Positions 33,743 to 41,862 of a DNA stretch of 64,000 bases are shown here, piece after piece. Numbering within the stretch: position 1 is the first letter of the stretch; every line of letters starts with the position of its first letter. The position numbers and the translations under genes were made by a program. The DNA lies in assembly GCA_002478565.1 (NCBI GenBank), contig DLPC01000026.1:186001-250000 (forward strand), read 5' to 3'. The notes beneath the pieces were generated by a model. That model worked only from the letters and a program-made list of their open reading frames with translations, ran no database searches and was not told where the DNA came from. The stretch is from Flavobacteriales bacterium UBA7468. GTDB lineage: Bacteria; Bacteroidota; Bacteroidia; Flavobacteriales_D; Crocinitomicaceae.

Positions 33743-34309
33743 TTACATCCAAGAGCCGCCGACGGAGATTATATTTGGCTGTTCAAGGTATTCAGGATAA
33801 GTTTGTTCAGTAATGCCACCAGTAGGGCAAAATTTGATGTTGGGAAACACTTGCCCATATGCTTTTAAGGCAGCGAGCCCACCAAATAAATTGGCTGGGA
33901 AAAATTTAAAGGTATCCCAACCTAATTGAATGCCCTCGATGATTTCACTTGGTGTAGCAACACCAGGGATAAAGGCAATGTTGCTTTTTTCAAAGTGTGG
34001 TGCCAAGTTGTTATTGAGGCCTGGGCTCACCATGAAGTCAATGCCGAGTTCAATGGCTTTTTCAATTTGCTCTACTTTCACAACGGTACCCATACCAATC
34101 GCGCAGCGATCGCCGTAAAGTTTTTTAGCCAAGGCAATGCAATCATAAGCGGCAGGTGTTCGCAGTGTAATTTCAATACAGAAAATACCTCTAGCCATGA
34201 GCGCTTCCATTTTTGGAACCACTTCGTCGGTGTGCTGAAAAGTAACTACGGGAATGGTGGGATGTTTTGCTAAAACTCCTCGGATATTATTTTGTAGCAT
34301 ATTGTCCAT
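33743..34309 (-). CDS. KDPG/KHG aldolase (Eda-like), short C-terminus
   Basis: 188 residues from the ATG at 34309; the frame extends to 34318 only with TTG. Class I aldolase that cleaves 2-keto-3-deoxy-6-phosphogluconate or 4-hydroxy-2-oxoglutarate. The general-base region is VEITLRT, the Schiff-base lysine sits in FKFFPANLFGG, and PGVATPSEI and CPTGGITEQ bind phosphate and carboxylate. It stops directly after SVGGSWM, where family members usually continue 20 or more residues (E. coli Eda is 213). It stays in frame with no nearby frameshift visible. It lies 26 bases after bshC; the Entner-Doudoroff dehydratase is not in the window. Confidence 0.87.
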   Translation of the reverse strand: MDNMLQNNIRGVLAKHPTIPVVTFQHTDEVVPKMEALMARGIFCIEITLRTPAAYDCIALAKKLYGDRCAIGMGTVVKVEQIEKAIELGIDFMVSPGLNNNLAPHFEKSNIAFIPGVATPSEIIEGIQLGWDTFKFFPANLFGGLAALKAYGQVFPNIKFCPTGGITEQTYPEYLEQPNIISVGGSWM

Positions 34310-34335
34310 TTGACACAAAGGTCGTGATTTTTAGA

Positions 34336-35784
34336 TTACGGCAACACAAACCACTGTTTTTCTTGGGTGTTGAGTTGCATTTGCGCATAGATAGCAGCAA
34401 TACGTGAGCTGAGTTGACCATCGGGGCAAAAATTCAGAATATTCAGGGTGCGTTCTTGTAATTGGCCTTTTGGTTGAATTTTGTCAGAAAGTTGCTCAAT
34501 TTGCTTGAGTGCTTTGTCGTATTTGGCTTTGCGTGCTTTTTCGAAACGCTGTTCTAGCGCTTCAATTTGTTTTTGAAGGCGCGTGAGTTCAGCCTCAACC
34601 ATCCGTAGTTCTTGAGGCAGTTCTTCGTTTGCCATTTTGAGAAATGAGGATTGGTAAGCACTCCACAATTCTTGGAGTTGCACATAAGCTGGCATTTGAT
34701 CGCCTACTTGTTGTAGGTAACGTTCTTTGAGCGTTGCTTTGTCTGAAAGAAAATCTAGTTTTTCAAAACCTAGTTTATGGATGAGCTCAATTTCTTTTTC
34801 CTGAACTAAGATGCCACCCGCTCTTTGAATAGTAATTGGAAATGGAAGCGTTAGGCATTTAAAAGCTAATGGAAGCTGTTGCCAATAAGCAATTTCGCTA
34901 GGCCCACCAACATAAGCAAGATTGGGTAAAATCCATTCTTGATAAATGGGTCTGAGTACGACATTCGGTGAAAGTTGTGCGCTGTTTTCTTTAATAAACT
35001 GAGCCGCTACGGGTTTCTCAATTCTTTCTCTTTTACCTAAGTCAAGTAAAAAAAGATTGGATGCTTTACTTTCAATCGGTGTGCTGAACCCTTTTTCTTT
35101 GAGCACTGCGGATTGCTTTTCAACGGCATGATGGATGTCGTTGGTATACAAATCTTTTTCCCAGATGGGCCAAGCCTTTTCTTTGAGGGCTGCTTGGTCT
35201 GCATCGACTATAACCAGACCATAAGCAGAGAAGAGTGCATTGATGAATTCAAAAAAGCCCTGTGCATAAGGCGCTATTTTTAACTTTTCCAATAAACGAT
35301 GAATCTCGCTATCCGGATGATTCTGAAATTTCTCGCTTAATTGTGCCAATAATGGGGTAAGTTCTGAGGTCTGAAAACGACCTACGGCTCCTTTCTGGGT
35401 GCTTTCCCAAGACCATTTTTGTCCAAACAAAAAGAAGCTGCGTATTTCCTCGAAGTCGTGGTCTTCGGAAGCCATCCAATATATGGGTACAAAGTTTTGA
35501 GCTGGAAATTCCTCCTTGAGTTCTTCCGCTAGTTTGATGACATGTAAAATCTTATAGATGAAATACAAAGGCCCTGTCATCAAACAGAGCTGATGTCCGG
35601 TAGTTACAGTAAACGTATTGTGTTCTGCAAGTGCCTCAATATTTTGCTGTACTTTTTCGGAGGTGTTTACATCTAAATATTGCTTATGAAAAGCAGCGAC
35701 CAGCACCTTTCTGTTCTCCGCGGAAAAATGTTGTTTTTTGAGAGCTATTTGTTGCTCAAATAGAGCGTGGCGCTGCGCATCCAT
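34336..35784 (-). CDS. bshC: Bacillithiol biosynthesis cysteine-adding enzyme BshC
   Basis: 482 residues. It is proposed to add cysteine to GlcN-malate to finish bacillithiol, the low-molecular-weight thiol of Firmicutes and many Bacteroidota. Family stretches: VTTGHQLCLMTGPLYFIYKI near residue 77, IYWMASEDHDFEEI, and PNLAYVGGPSEIAYW. A long coiled coil (residues about 385-455) follows the Rossmann-like core, as in B. subtilis BshC. It starts 2 bases after the icmF stop, so the two are coupled. bshA and bshB are not in the window. Confidence 0.93.
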   Translation of the reverse strand: MDAQRHALFEQQIALKKQHFSAENRKVLVAAFHKQYLDVNTSEKVQQNIEALAEHNTFTVTTGHQLCLMTGPLYFIYKILHVIKLAEELKEEFPAQNFVPIYWMASEDHDFEEIRSFFLFGQKWSWESTQKGAVGRFQTSELTPLLAQLSEKFQNHPDSEIHRLLEKLKIAPYAQGFFEFINALFSAYGLVIVDADQAALKEKAWPIWEKDLYTNDIHHAVEKQSAVLKEKGFSTPIESKASNLFLLDLGKRERIEKPVAAQFIKENSAQLSPNVVLRPIYQEWILPNLAYVGGPSEIAYWQQLPLAFKCLTLPFPITIQRAGGILVQEKEIELIHKLGFEKLDFLSDKATLKERYLQQVGDQMPAYVQLQELWSAYQSSFLKMANEELPQELRMVEAELTRLQKQIEALEQRFEKARKAKYDKALKQIEQLSDKIQPKGQLQERTLNILNFCPDGQLSSRIAAIYAQMQLNTQEKQWFVLP

Positions 35785-35786
35785 AC

Positions 35787-38700
35787 TTACATATTTCTGC
35801 GGTACTGCCCACCAACCTCAAAGAGCGCTTTGGTGACTTGACCTAACGAGGCCACTTTGCAGGTTTCCATCAATTCAGCAAAGATATTTTTGTTGCGTAT
35901 AGCGGCGTCTTGAACCTTTCGGATGCCCTCTACAGCTTTTTCTTGTTGGGCTTGATGCAAGTTTTGTAACATGGAAATTTGGTACTGCTTCTCGGTTTCA
36001 GTAGCTCGGATGACTTCTTTAGGTAAGATAGTCGGAGAACCTTTAGAACTTAGGAAAGTATTGACCCCAATGATCGGGAACTCACCGGTATGTTTGAGCA
36101 TTTCGTAGTGTAAAGATTCTTCTTGAATTTTTGAGCGCTGATACATGGTTTCCATAGCGCCTAAAACACCACCACGTTCAGTAATGCGGTCAAATTCGGT
36201 AAGTACGGCTTCTTCCACTAAATCGGTGAGCTCTTCAATAATGAATGAACCTTGTAATGGGTTTTCATTTTTAGCCAAGCCGAGTTCGCGGTTAATAATC
36301 AACTGTATGGCCATAGCTCTGCGCACAGATTCTTCTGTTGGCGTTGTAATGGCTTCGTCATAAGCATTGGTATGCAATGAGTTACAGTTGTCGTAGATGG
36401 CGTAAAGTGCTTGTAGGGTAGTGCGGATATCGTTGAAGTCAATTTCTTGAGCGTGTAAAGAACGCCCCGAGGTTTGAATGTGGTACTTGAGCATTTGCGC
36501 ACGGGCGTTGGCACCGTATTTTTTAGCAAGCGCTTTTGCCCAAACGCGGCGAGCCACTCGGCCAATGACTGCATATTCGGGGTCAATGCCATTCGAGAAA
36601 AAGAAAGATAAGTTTGGACCAAACTCATTGATGTCCATACCGCGGCTCAGGTAATATTCTACATAAGTAAAGCCATTTGCCAATGTAAAGGCCAATTGGG
36701 TGATTGGATTGGCACCAGCTTCAGCAATGTGGTATCCGGAAATTGAAACCGAATAGAAATTGCGCACGCTGTTGGCAATGAAATATTCTTGAACATCGCC
36801 CATGAGGCGCAATGCGAACTCAGTAGAGAAAATACAGGTATTTTGAGCTTGATCTTCTTTTAAAATGTCGGCTTGAACAGTTCCTCTGACTTGTTTGAGT
36901 GTATCGGCTTTGATTTGAGCATAGATTTCTGCTGGCAAGACTTGATCGCCGGTAACACCCAAGAGCATGAGGCCAAGGCCGTCATTGCCTTCAGGTAGTT
37001 CACCTTGGTAGGCTGGGCGAGGGGTGCCCTTCTGCTTGTAAATAGCGGCAATTTTTGCTTCGACTTCAGCTTCAAGACCATTCGATTTGATGTATTTTTC
37101 GCAGTTTTGATCGATGGCGGCGTTCATGAAATAGGCCAATAGCATAGGTGCAGGCCCATTGATGGTCATCGAAACAGATGTGGCGGCATGGCTGAGGTCA
37201 AAGCCTGAGTATAGTTTTTTGGCGTCATCAAGGCAGCAAATTGATACGCCTGAATTCCCGATTTTCCCGTAGATATCGGGGCGTAAATCAGGGTCGTTGC
37301 CATAAAGTGTAACAGAGTCAAAAGCTGTAGACAAGCGCTTTGCAGGCATCCCTAAAGAGACATAATGAAAGCGTTTGTTGGTTCTTTCTGGGCCGCCTTC
37401 ACCTGCAAACATGCGGGTTGGGTCTTCGCCTTCGCGTTTGAAAGGAAAGAGCCCAGAAGTATACGGAAATTCACCCGGAACATTCTCTTGGAGTACCCAG
37501 TGCAGGATGTCTCCCCAACTGCGGTAGTTAGGCGTGGCTACTTTTGGAATTTGAAGGTGAGATAGTGATTCGGTATGTGTTTGAATGCTTAGTACTTTAT
37601 CTCTAACCTTGAATTGGTACTCAGGATTTTTAAAAGCTTGTTTTTTGGCATCCCAATTTTGAATGATTTCCCAGTTCTTTGGGTCAAAATTCAATTTTTC
37701 TTGTTCGAATGCTTCTTGTAATGATTTGACCAAACGGTCTTTGTCTTCGAGCTGTGAAGCACTAATGGCATCGATAGACGTTTGGTATCCATATAGCTTT
37801 TCTGCAACTTGAACTTGCTGACTTACCCATTTGTCATAAGCGCGGTTGTTCTCTGAAATTTCAGAAAGGTAGCGCGTTCTGTCTGGTGGAATGACAAAAA
37901 TCTTTTCAGACATTTCGCGGGTAATCTCAAAAGTAGAAACCAAGCTGCTACCGGTTTTGCTGACTATTTTATCCATGAGTACTTTGTACAAAGTATTCAT
38001 GCCGGGGTCATTGAACTGTGAAGCAATGGTACCATAAACAGGCATGTCGTCTACGGGCGCATCCCAGAGGTTGTGATTGCGTTGGTATTGTTTGCGGACA
38101 TCGCGCAGGGCATCAAGTGCACCGCGTTTGTCAAATTTATTGAGGGCAATGACGTCGGCGAAGTCGAGCATGTCAATTTTTTCGAGCTGTGTTGCTGCAC
38201 CATATTCTGGTGTCATGACATACAACGATACATCTGAATGATCCAGAATTTCGGTGTCAGATTGCCCGATGCCTGAGGTTTCAAGTATAATAAGGTCGTA
38301 AGATGCGGCTTTTAAAATCGAGATGGCTTCTGCAACGTGCTTAGACAATGCTAAGTTTGATTGGCGTGTTGCCAAAGAACGCATGTAAACCCTTGGATTT
38401 TTAATGGAGTTCATGCGGATGCGGTCACCGAGAAGGGCACCACCAGTTTTTCTTTTTGAGGGGTCGACTGAAACCACAGCAATTTCTTTTTCTGGGAAGT
38501 CGATCAAGAAACGTCGGACCAATTCGTCTACTAAAGATGATTTTCCGGCGCCACCTGTTCCGGTAATCCCGAGCACAGGCACTGCTTGCTGAGCACCTGC
38601 TTCGCGCAAGGCATTTAATAACGCTTCGTTTTCTTGCGGGTAATTTTCAGCAGCGCTGATACAATGTGCTAAATAAGGGACACTTTTCTGTTGAATTGCA

Positions 38701-39179
38701 GTTAAGACAGCTTCGTTGCTTTCATTTTTGGGTTCACCCACTGCAAAATCGCATTTTTGAATGAGGTCGTTGATCATGCCCTGCAAGCCCATAGCACGGC
38801 CGTCGTCGGGGTGATAAATACGGGTAATACCGTATTGTTGAAGTTCTGCTATTTCAGATGGCAAAATGGTGCCACCACCACCACCAAATATTTTGATGTG
38901 TGGCGCTCCTTTTTCTTGGAGCAGGTCGTACATGTATTTGAAATATTCCATATGCCCTCCTTGGTAAGAGGTCATGGCAATGGCTTGTGCGTCTTCTTGG
39001 ATAGCGCAGTCCACGACTTCCTCTACAGAACGATCGTGGCCGAGGTGAATGACTTCACAACCTGTTGCTTGGATGATGCGGCGCATGATATTGATAGCGG
39101 CATCGTGACCATCGAAAAGAGAGGCGGCAGTAACGATTCTGATTTTATGCTGTGGGATATACGCTTGTGGCTGTTCCAT
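35787..39179 (-). CDS. icmF: Fused isobutyryl-CoA mutase IcmF
   Basis: 1130 residues from the ATG at 39179 (MEQPQAYIPQ); the frame goes further upstream but overlaps the preceding gene. Order of domains: B12-binding (FDGHDAAINIMRR, SYQGGHMEYF; residues 1-150), a G-protein chaperone of MeaB type (P-loop GTGGAGKSS, near 200-230), a linker, then the mutase barrel (PYTSGLFPFKREGEDPTRMF). That FPFKREG sequence, with F instead of the Tyr of methylmalonyl-CoA mutase, is the IcmF signature. It interconverts isobutyryl- and n-butyryl-CoA, with side activity on pivalyl-CoA, using adenosylcobalamin. It could serve branched-chain amino acid or fatty acid metabolism. Confidence 0.93.
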   Translation of the reverse strand: MEQPQAYIPQHKIRIVTAASLFDGHDAAINIMRRIIQATGCEVIHLGHDRSVEEVVDCAIQEDAQAIAMTSYQGGHMEYFKYMYDLLQEKGAPHIKIFGGGGGTILPSEIAELQQYGITRIYHPDDGRAMGLQGMINDLIQKCDFAVGEPKNESNEAVLTAIQQKSVPYLAHCISAAENYPQENEALLNALREAGAQQAVPVLGITGTGGAGKSSLVDELVRRFLIDFPEKEIAVVSVDPSKRKTGGALLGDRIRMNSIKNPRVYMRSLATRQSNLALSKHVAEAISILKAASYDLIILETSGIGQSDTEILDHSDVSLYVMTPEYGAATQLEKIDMLDFADVIALNKFDKRGALDALRDVRKQYQRNHNLWDAPVDDMPVYGTIASQFNDPGMNTLYKVLMDKIVSKTGSSLVSTFEITREMSEKIFVIPPDRTRYLSEISENNRAYDKWVSQQVQVAEKLYGYQTSIDAISASQLEDKDRLVKSLQEAFEQEKLNFDPKNWEIIQNWDAKKQAFKNPEYQFKVRDKVLSIQTHTESLSHLQIPKVATPNYRSWGDILHWVLQENVPGEFPYTSGLFPFKREGEDPTRMFAGEGGPERTNKRFHYVSLGMPAKRLSTAFDSVTLYGNDPDLRPDIYGKIGNSGVSICCLDDAKKLYSGFDLSHAATSVSMTINGPAPMLLAYFMNAAIDQNCEKYIKSNGLEAEVEAKIAAIYKQKGTPRPAYQGELPEGNDGLGLMLLGVTGDQVLPAEIYAQIKADTLKQVRGTVQADILKEDQAQNTCIFSTEFALRLMGDVQEYFIANSVRNFYSVSISGYHIAEAGANPITQLAFTLANGFTYVEYYLSRGMDINEFGPNLSFFFSNGIDPEYAVIGRVARRVWAKALAKKYGANARAQMLKYHIQTSGRSLHAQEIDFNDIRTTLQALYAIYDNCNSLHTNAYDEAITTPTEESVRRAMAIQLIINRELGLAKNENPLQGSFIIEELTDLVEEAVLTEFDRITERGGVLGAMETMYQRSKIQEESLHYEMLKHTGEFPIIGVNTFLSSKGSPTILPKEVIRATETEKQYQISMLQNLHQAQQEKAVEGIRKVQDAAIRNKNIFAELMETCKVASLGQVTKALFEVGGQYRRNM

Positions 39180-39197
39180 AGGGCTTTGATTGATGCG

Positions 39198-39205
39198 CAA
39201 ATTTA
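39198..39205 (-). promoter_or_regulatory. Promoter -7 box of icmF
   Basis: On the minus strand TAAATTTG, exact TAnnTTTG, lies 18 bases before the icmF ATG at 39179 and in the gap after the upstream gene. This suggests icmF-bshC has its own promoter and also supports the shorter icmF start. Confidence 0.45.
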
Positions 39206-39213
39206 GGTTTTTT

Positions 39214-39717
39214 TCAGGAATTCTTGCCAAGAAGTATTTTATCGACGATAGTTGCAACTGCAGGGCAAATAAGTGTGTTTTGAGCCGTTAAATCCATGAT
39301 TTGATACATGTGCTTACGATCGGTGTGTGGATACTCGCGGCAGGCGAGGGGGCGGTCTTCGTAAACAGCGCAAGTGTTGTCGTCTAGGAGGTTAAAGCAA
39401 GGCGATTTTTGAAGGACATAATCTTGGTCTTCATCAATTTTCAAATAACGGTCAATCAATTGACTTTCTTTTATTTTGAGCGCTTTGGCCATTCTCCGGA
39501 TGTCGGGCTGCCTAAAAATTGGGCTGGTGGTTTTACAGCAGTTGGCACAGGCCAAGCAGTCGCGTTTGGCAAACTCTTTCTGATGCGCCTCGTGAAAACG
39601 TTGGTCGAGGTCTTTGGGTTTTTGCTTGTTCCATTTGCCGAGCAATTGCTTATTAACCTTGAAATTGGTTTTGGCAAGTTCTAAAAGCGCTTTGTCGTTG
39701 GCTGAAAGGTGATTCAT
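39214..39717 (-). CDS. YkgJ family cysteine-cluster protein
   Basis: 167 residues. The cysteine pattern is CLACANCCKTT then CFNLLDDNTCAVYEDRPLAC, typical of the YkgJ/UPF0153 family that is thought to bind zinc or an Fe-S cluster. The family lacks an assigned reaction. An N-terminal helical part (LAKTNFKVNKQLLGKWNKQ) precedes the cysteines. It ends 34 bases before the icmF start; whether it belongs to the same transcript is unclear as icmF has its own promoter box. Confidence 0.85.
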   Translation of the reverse strand: MNHLSANDKALLELAKTNFKVNKQLLGKWNKQKPKDLDQRFHEAHQKEFAKRDCLACANCCKTTSPIFRQPDIRRMAKALKIKESQLIDRYLKIDEDQDYVLQKSPCFNLLDDNTCAVYEDRPLACREYPHTDRKHMYQIMDLTAQNTLICPAVATIVDKILLGKNS

Positions 39718-39730
39718 TTCGGGTTTGTGC

Positions 39731-39738
39731 TAACTTTG
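39731..39738 (+). promoter_or_regulatory. Promoter -7 box of the 75-residue orphan
   Basis: TAACTTTG, exact TAnnTTTG, lies 18 bases before the ATG at 39757. It supports that start over a longer frame from 39709. No clear -33. Confidence 0.4.
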
Positions 39739-39756
39739 TACGAAGATACAATCAAT

Positions 39757-39984
39757 ATGGAATTTCCGCAGTTTAGAAAGCTAAAGAATAGCAAGTCTTA
39801 TTACCGCATCGATTCAGATCTTGATTTTACAGAATTGCAACAAGTTGGGAGTAAATGGTTCAAATATGAATTTACTGCGACGCAATTTCCTGATAAATTA
39901 AAGCTCCAAGAACTGCTGCAGCAACAAGACCCGTATTTGGCAATCTCGGCAAGCGACTTTCAAACCATTCTAGAACAAATCTAA
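39757..39984 (+). CDS. Small protein of unknown function
   Basis: 75 residues (starts MEFPQFRKLKN, ends FQTILEQI). No domain recognised. It has a mixed charged sequence with YYRIDSDLDFTELQQ and KWFKYEFTATQFPDKL, predicted soluble with alternating strand and helix. The ATG at 39757 is chosen because a promoter-like box precedes it. It lies 30 bases before the SDR gene and may be transcribed with it. Similar short proteins are common in Bacteroidota, but I cannot name the family. Confidence 0.6.
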   Translation: MEFPQFRKLKNSKSYYRIDSDLDFTELQQVGSKWFKYEFTATQFPDKLKLQELLQQQDPYLAISASDFQTILEQI

Positions 39985-40014
39985 ACAAACAACTTTTTTG
40001 AACGTTTCGACACT

Positions 40015-40788
40015 ATGAAAAATACAGCACTCATCACCGGCGCATCTTCCGGAATTGGAAAAGAACTTGCCAAAATACATGCCTCAAAAGGCCGAGATTT
40101 AATTTTGGTGGCGCGTAGAAAGGAATTATTACAAGCATTGAAAGAAGAGCTTGTCAAGAAATACAATGTCGAAGTACAGGTTATCCAAAAAGACCTCAGT
40201 GTGGTAGGGTCTTCACAAGAATTATACGATGAAGTGGTGCAAAACGGCTGGGAGGTTGAATACCTATTTAACAATGCTGGCTTTGGAGGAAAAGGCGCAT
40301 TTTTGGACCGCGAACTCGAGGCTGATGTGGTAATGGTGCGTTTGAATGTCATGGCATTATTGAAACTAACGCATCTTTTTGGTAAGGACATGAAAGCGAG
40401 AGGAAAAGGAAAGATTTTACAAACGGCCAGTACTGCAGGTTTTTTACCCGGCCCGTATCAAAACACCTATTTTGCAACAAAAGCTTTCGTGGTGTCTCAT
40501 ACCAAAGGCTTGGCTCATGAACTCAAGGGGACAGGCGTTACTGTTACGGCGCTTTGTCCAGGCCCGGTAGCGACTGAATTTGCACAAGTGGCAGGTTTTG
40601 GTGGTTCGCAAATGTTTGACGGCGCAGCCAGCGCGCAAAAAACAGCACAAAAAGCATATGCAGCCATGGAAAAAGGTAAAACCATTTTTATATCTGAATT
40701 GAAGTTTGCTTTGCTAATCCGTGTTTTAATGCCATTTATGCCACTCAGCATTACTTCGGCAATCATCGCTAAAATGCAGCAATCTTAA
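40015..40788 (+). CDS. Short-chain dehydrogenase/reductase family oxidoreductase
   Basis: 257 residues. Classical SDR: cofactor loop TGASSGIGKEL near residue 8, NNAGFGG, and active-site YFATKAFV (Y-x3-K) with the serine in QTASTAGF. The cofactor loop lacks an acidic residue at the end of the second strand (LVARRKE instead), which suggests NADP. Resembles the DltE/YqjQ-like group of carbonyl reductases; substrate unknown. It precedes the tatA-like gene by 25 bases. Confidence 0.9.
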   Translation: MKNTALITGASSGIGKELAKIHASKGRDLILVARRKELLQALKEELVKKYNVEVQVIQKDLSVVGSSQELYDEVVQNGWEVEYLFNNAGFGGKGAFLDRELEADVVMVRLNVMALLKLTHLFGKDMKARGKGKILQTASTAGFLPGPYQNTYFATKAFVVSHTKGLAHELKGTGVTVTALCPGPVATEFAQVAGFGGSQMFDGAASAQKTAQKAYAAMEKGKTIFISELKFALLIRVLMPFMPLSITSAIIAKMQQS

Positions 40789-40800
40789 AGCTTTTCTTTG

Positions 40801-40808
40801 TAGTTTTG
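40801..40808 (+). promoter_or_regulatory. Promoter -7 box of the TatA-like gene
   Basis: TAGTTTTG, exact TAnnTTTG, lies 5 bases before the ATG at 40814, so the tat-purE mRNA may be leaderless. Confidence 0.4.
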
Positions 40809-40813
40809 TTGTC

Positions 40814-41224
40814 ATGATGAGTATTCCACTCTTTTTAAGCGATGTAGCTGGCTCTGAGGTCATGGTCATTGTTCTAGTGGTTTTATTATTTTTTGGCTCG
40901 AAAAGCGTACCTGGAATTGCCAAATCTTTAGGGCAGGCCCTCTATCAAATCAGAAATGCCTCCAACGAATTACAACAAGAAATTCGCAAGTCAGGCGAAG
41001 ACATCAAAAAAGACCTCAACATACAAAATGTCTTAAAAGAGACAGAAGAATCGCTTACGCAGCCGCTCGACCAAATGTATACGGACCTCGACAACACCAT
41101 TCATTATGGAAGTATGCCTAAGCAGGTCAAACAACAAGTAACAGCGGGTAATCCAGTCCTTGAAACGCCAACGACAACAGAAGAACCAAATTTGGATCAA
41201 AACCACACAAATATACAATCATGA
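40814..41224 (+). CDS. TatA/TatB-family twin-arginine translocase subunit
   Basis: 136 residues. One N-terminal membrane helix (VMVIVLVVLLFFG) is followed by the hinge FGSKSVPGIAKSLGQAL, the FGxxxxP TatA/B signature, and then an amphipathic, charged helix and a Gln/Asn-rich tail. Such proteins form the translocation pore (TatA) or the receptor with TatC (TatB). Whether this is TatA or TatB cannot be decided. No tatC is in the window. It overlaps purE by 4 bases (ATGA). Confidence 0.85.
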   Translation: MMSIPLFLSDVAGSEVMVIVLVVLLFFGSKSVPGIAKSLGQALYQIRNASNELQQEIRKSGEDIKKDLNIQNVLKETEESLTQPLDQMYTDLDNTIHYGSMPKQVKQQVTAGNPVLETPTTTEEPNLDQNHTNIQS

Positions 41225-41700
41225 TTAAAGTCGGTATTATCATGGGCAGCAAATCAGACTGGCCAATCATGCAAGAAGCTCAAAAAATTCTTCTTGAATT
41301 TGGTATTGAAACTGAAGCTGAGGTGGTTTCGGCACACCGTACGCCAGAAAAAATGGTTACTTATGCTAAAAATGCGGCTTCCCGTGGAATTCAAGTAATT
41401 ATTGCCGGTGCCGGTGGCGCCGCACATTTACCTGGCATGACCGCCTCCATGACCCCACTGCCAGTTATTGGTGTTCCGATCAAATCATCAAACTCAATTG
41501 ACGGTTGGGATTCCATTCTGAGCATCTTACAAATGCCCAACGGTATTCCCGTAGCAACAGTAGCACTCAATGCTGCTAAAAATGCTGGTATCCTTGCAGC
41601 GCGCATCATTGGCGCAACCAACCCCGATGTGCAAGCCAAACTTGTCTCGTATGCAGCTCAGATGGAAAAAGATGTTTTGGGTTCTGATTTAAATAGTTGA
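41221..41700 (+). CDS. purE: 5-(carboxyamino)imidazole ribonucleotide mutase PurE
   Basis: 159 residues. It converts N5-CAIR to CAIR in purine synthesis. Signature stretches: GIIMGSKSDWPIMQEA at the N-terminus, VVSAHRTPEKM with the catalytic His, and GAGGAAHLPGMTA. Length matches class I PurE (about 165). It is translationally coupled to the TatA-like gene, with ATGA overlap, an odd pairing since no purK lies next to it. The giant surface-protein gene starts 162 bases downstream. Confidence 0.96.
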   Translation: MIKVGIIMGSKSDWPIMQEAQKILLEFGIETEAEVVSAHRTPEKMVTYAKNAASRGIQVIIAGAGGAAHLPGMTASMTPLPVIGVPIKSSNSIDGWDSILSILQMPNGIPVATVALNAAKNAGILAARIIGATNPDVQAKLVSYAAQMEKDVLGSDLNS

Positions 41701-41763
41701 TATTCAAACATTAATGCTGTTTTGATTCAGTAAAAATCTATATTCCTCTTCCTTTCTAAAAAT

Positions 41764-41788
41764 GGGTAAAATAGGGTAGAATAGGGTA
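41764..41788 (+). promoter_or_regulatory. Three helically phased GGGTA repeats upstream of the giant gene
   Basis: GGGTA occurs at 41764, 41774 and 41784, spaced exactly 10 bases apart (one helical turn), each followed by AAATA, GAATA and TCCC. The last also forms the GGG-TAT-CCC inverted repeat. Direct repeats on one helical face are typical of cooperative regulator binding. It lies about 50-70 bases upstream of the predicted promoter box. Confidence 0.4.
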
Positions 41789-41835
41789 TCCCTTAAGTTC
41801 TGCAACACTTATTTTTTTTATCCGTAAGACCTCCG

Positions 41836-41843
41836 TAAATTTG
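41836..41843 (+). promoter_or_regulatory. Promoter -7 box of the giant surface-protein gene
   Basis: TAAATTTG, exact TAnnTTTG, lies 19 bases before the ATG at 41863. A T-run (41812-41818) could serve as a weak -33 element. Confidence 0.5.
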
Positions 41844-41862
41844 ATTACAAGCGGGTACGCGT

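Noticed and set aside
39180..39257. Upstream extension of icmF to 39257
   Set aside because: It would overlap the YkgJ-type gene; the ATG at 39179 has a TAAATTTG box 18 bases upstream and begins the B12 domain as expected.
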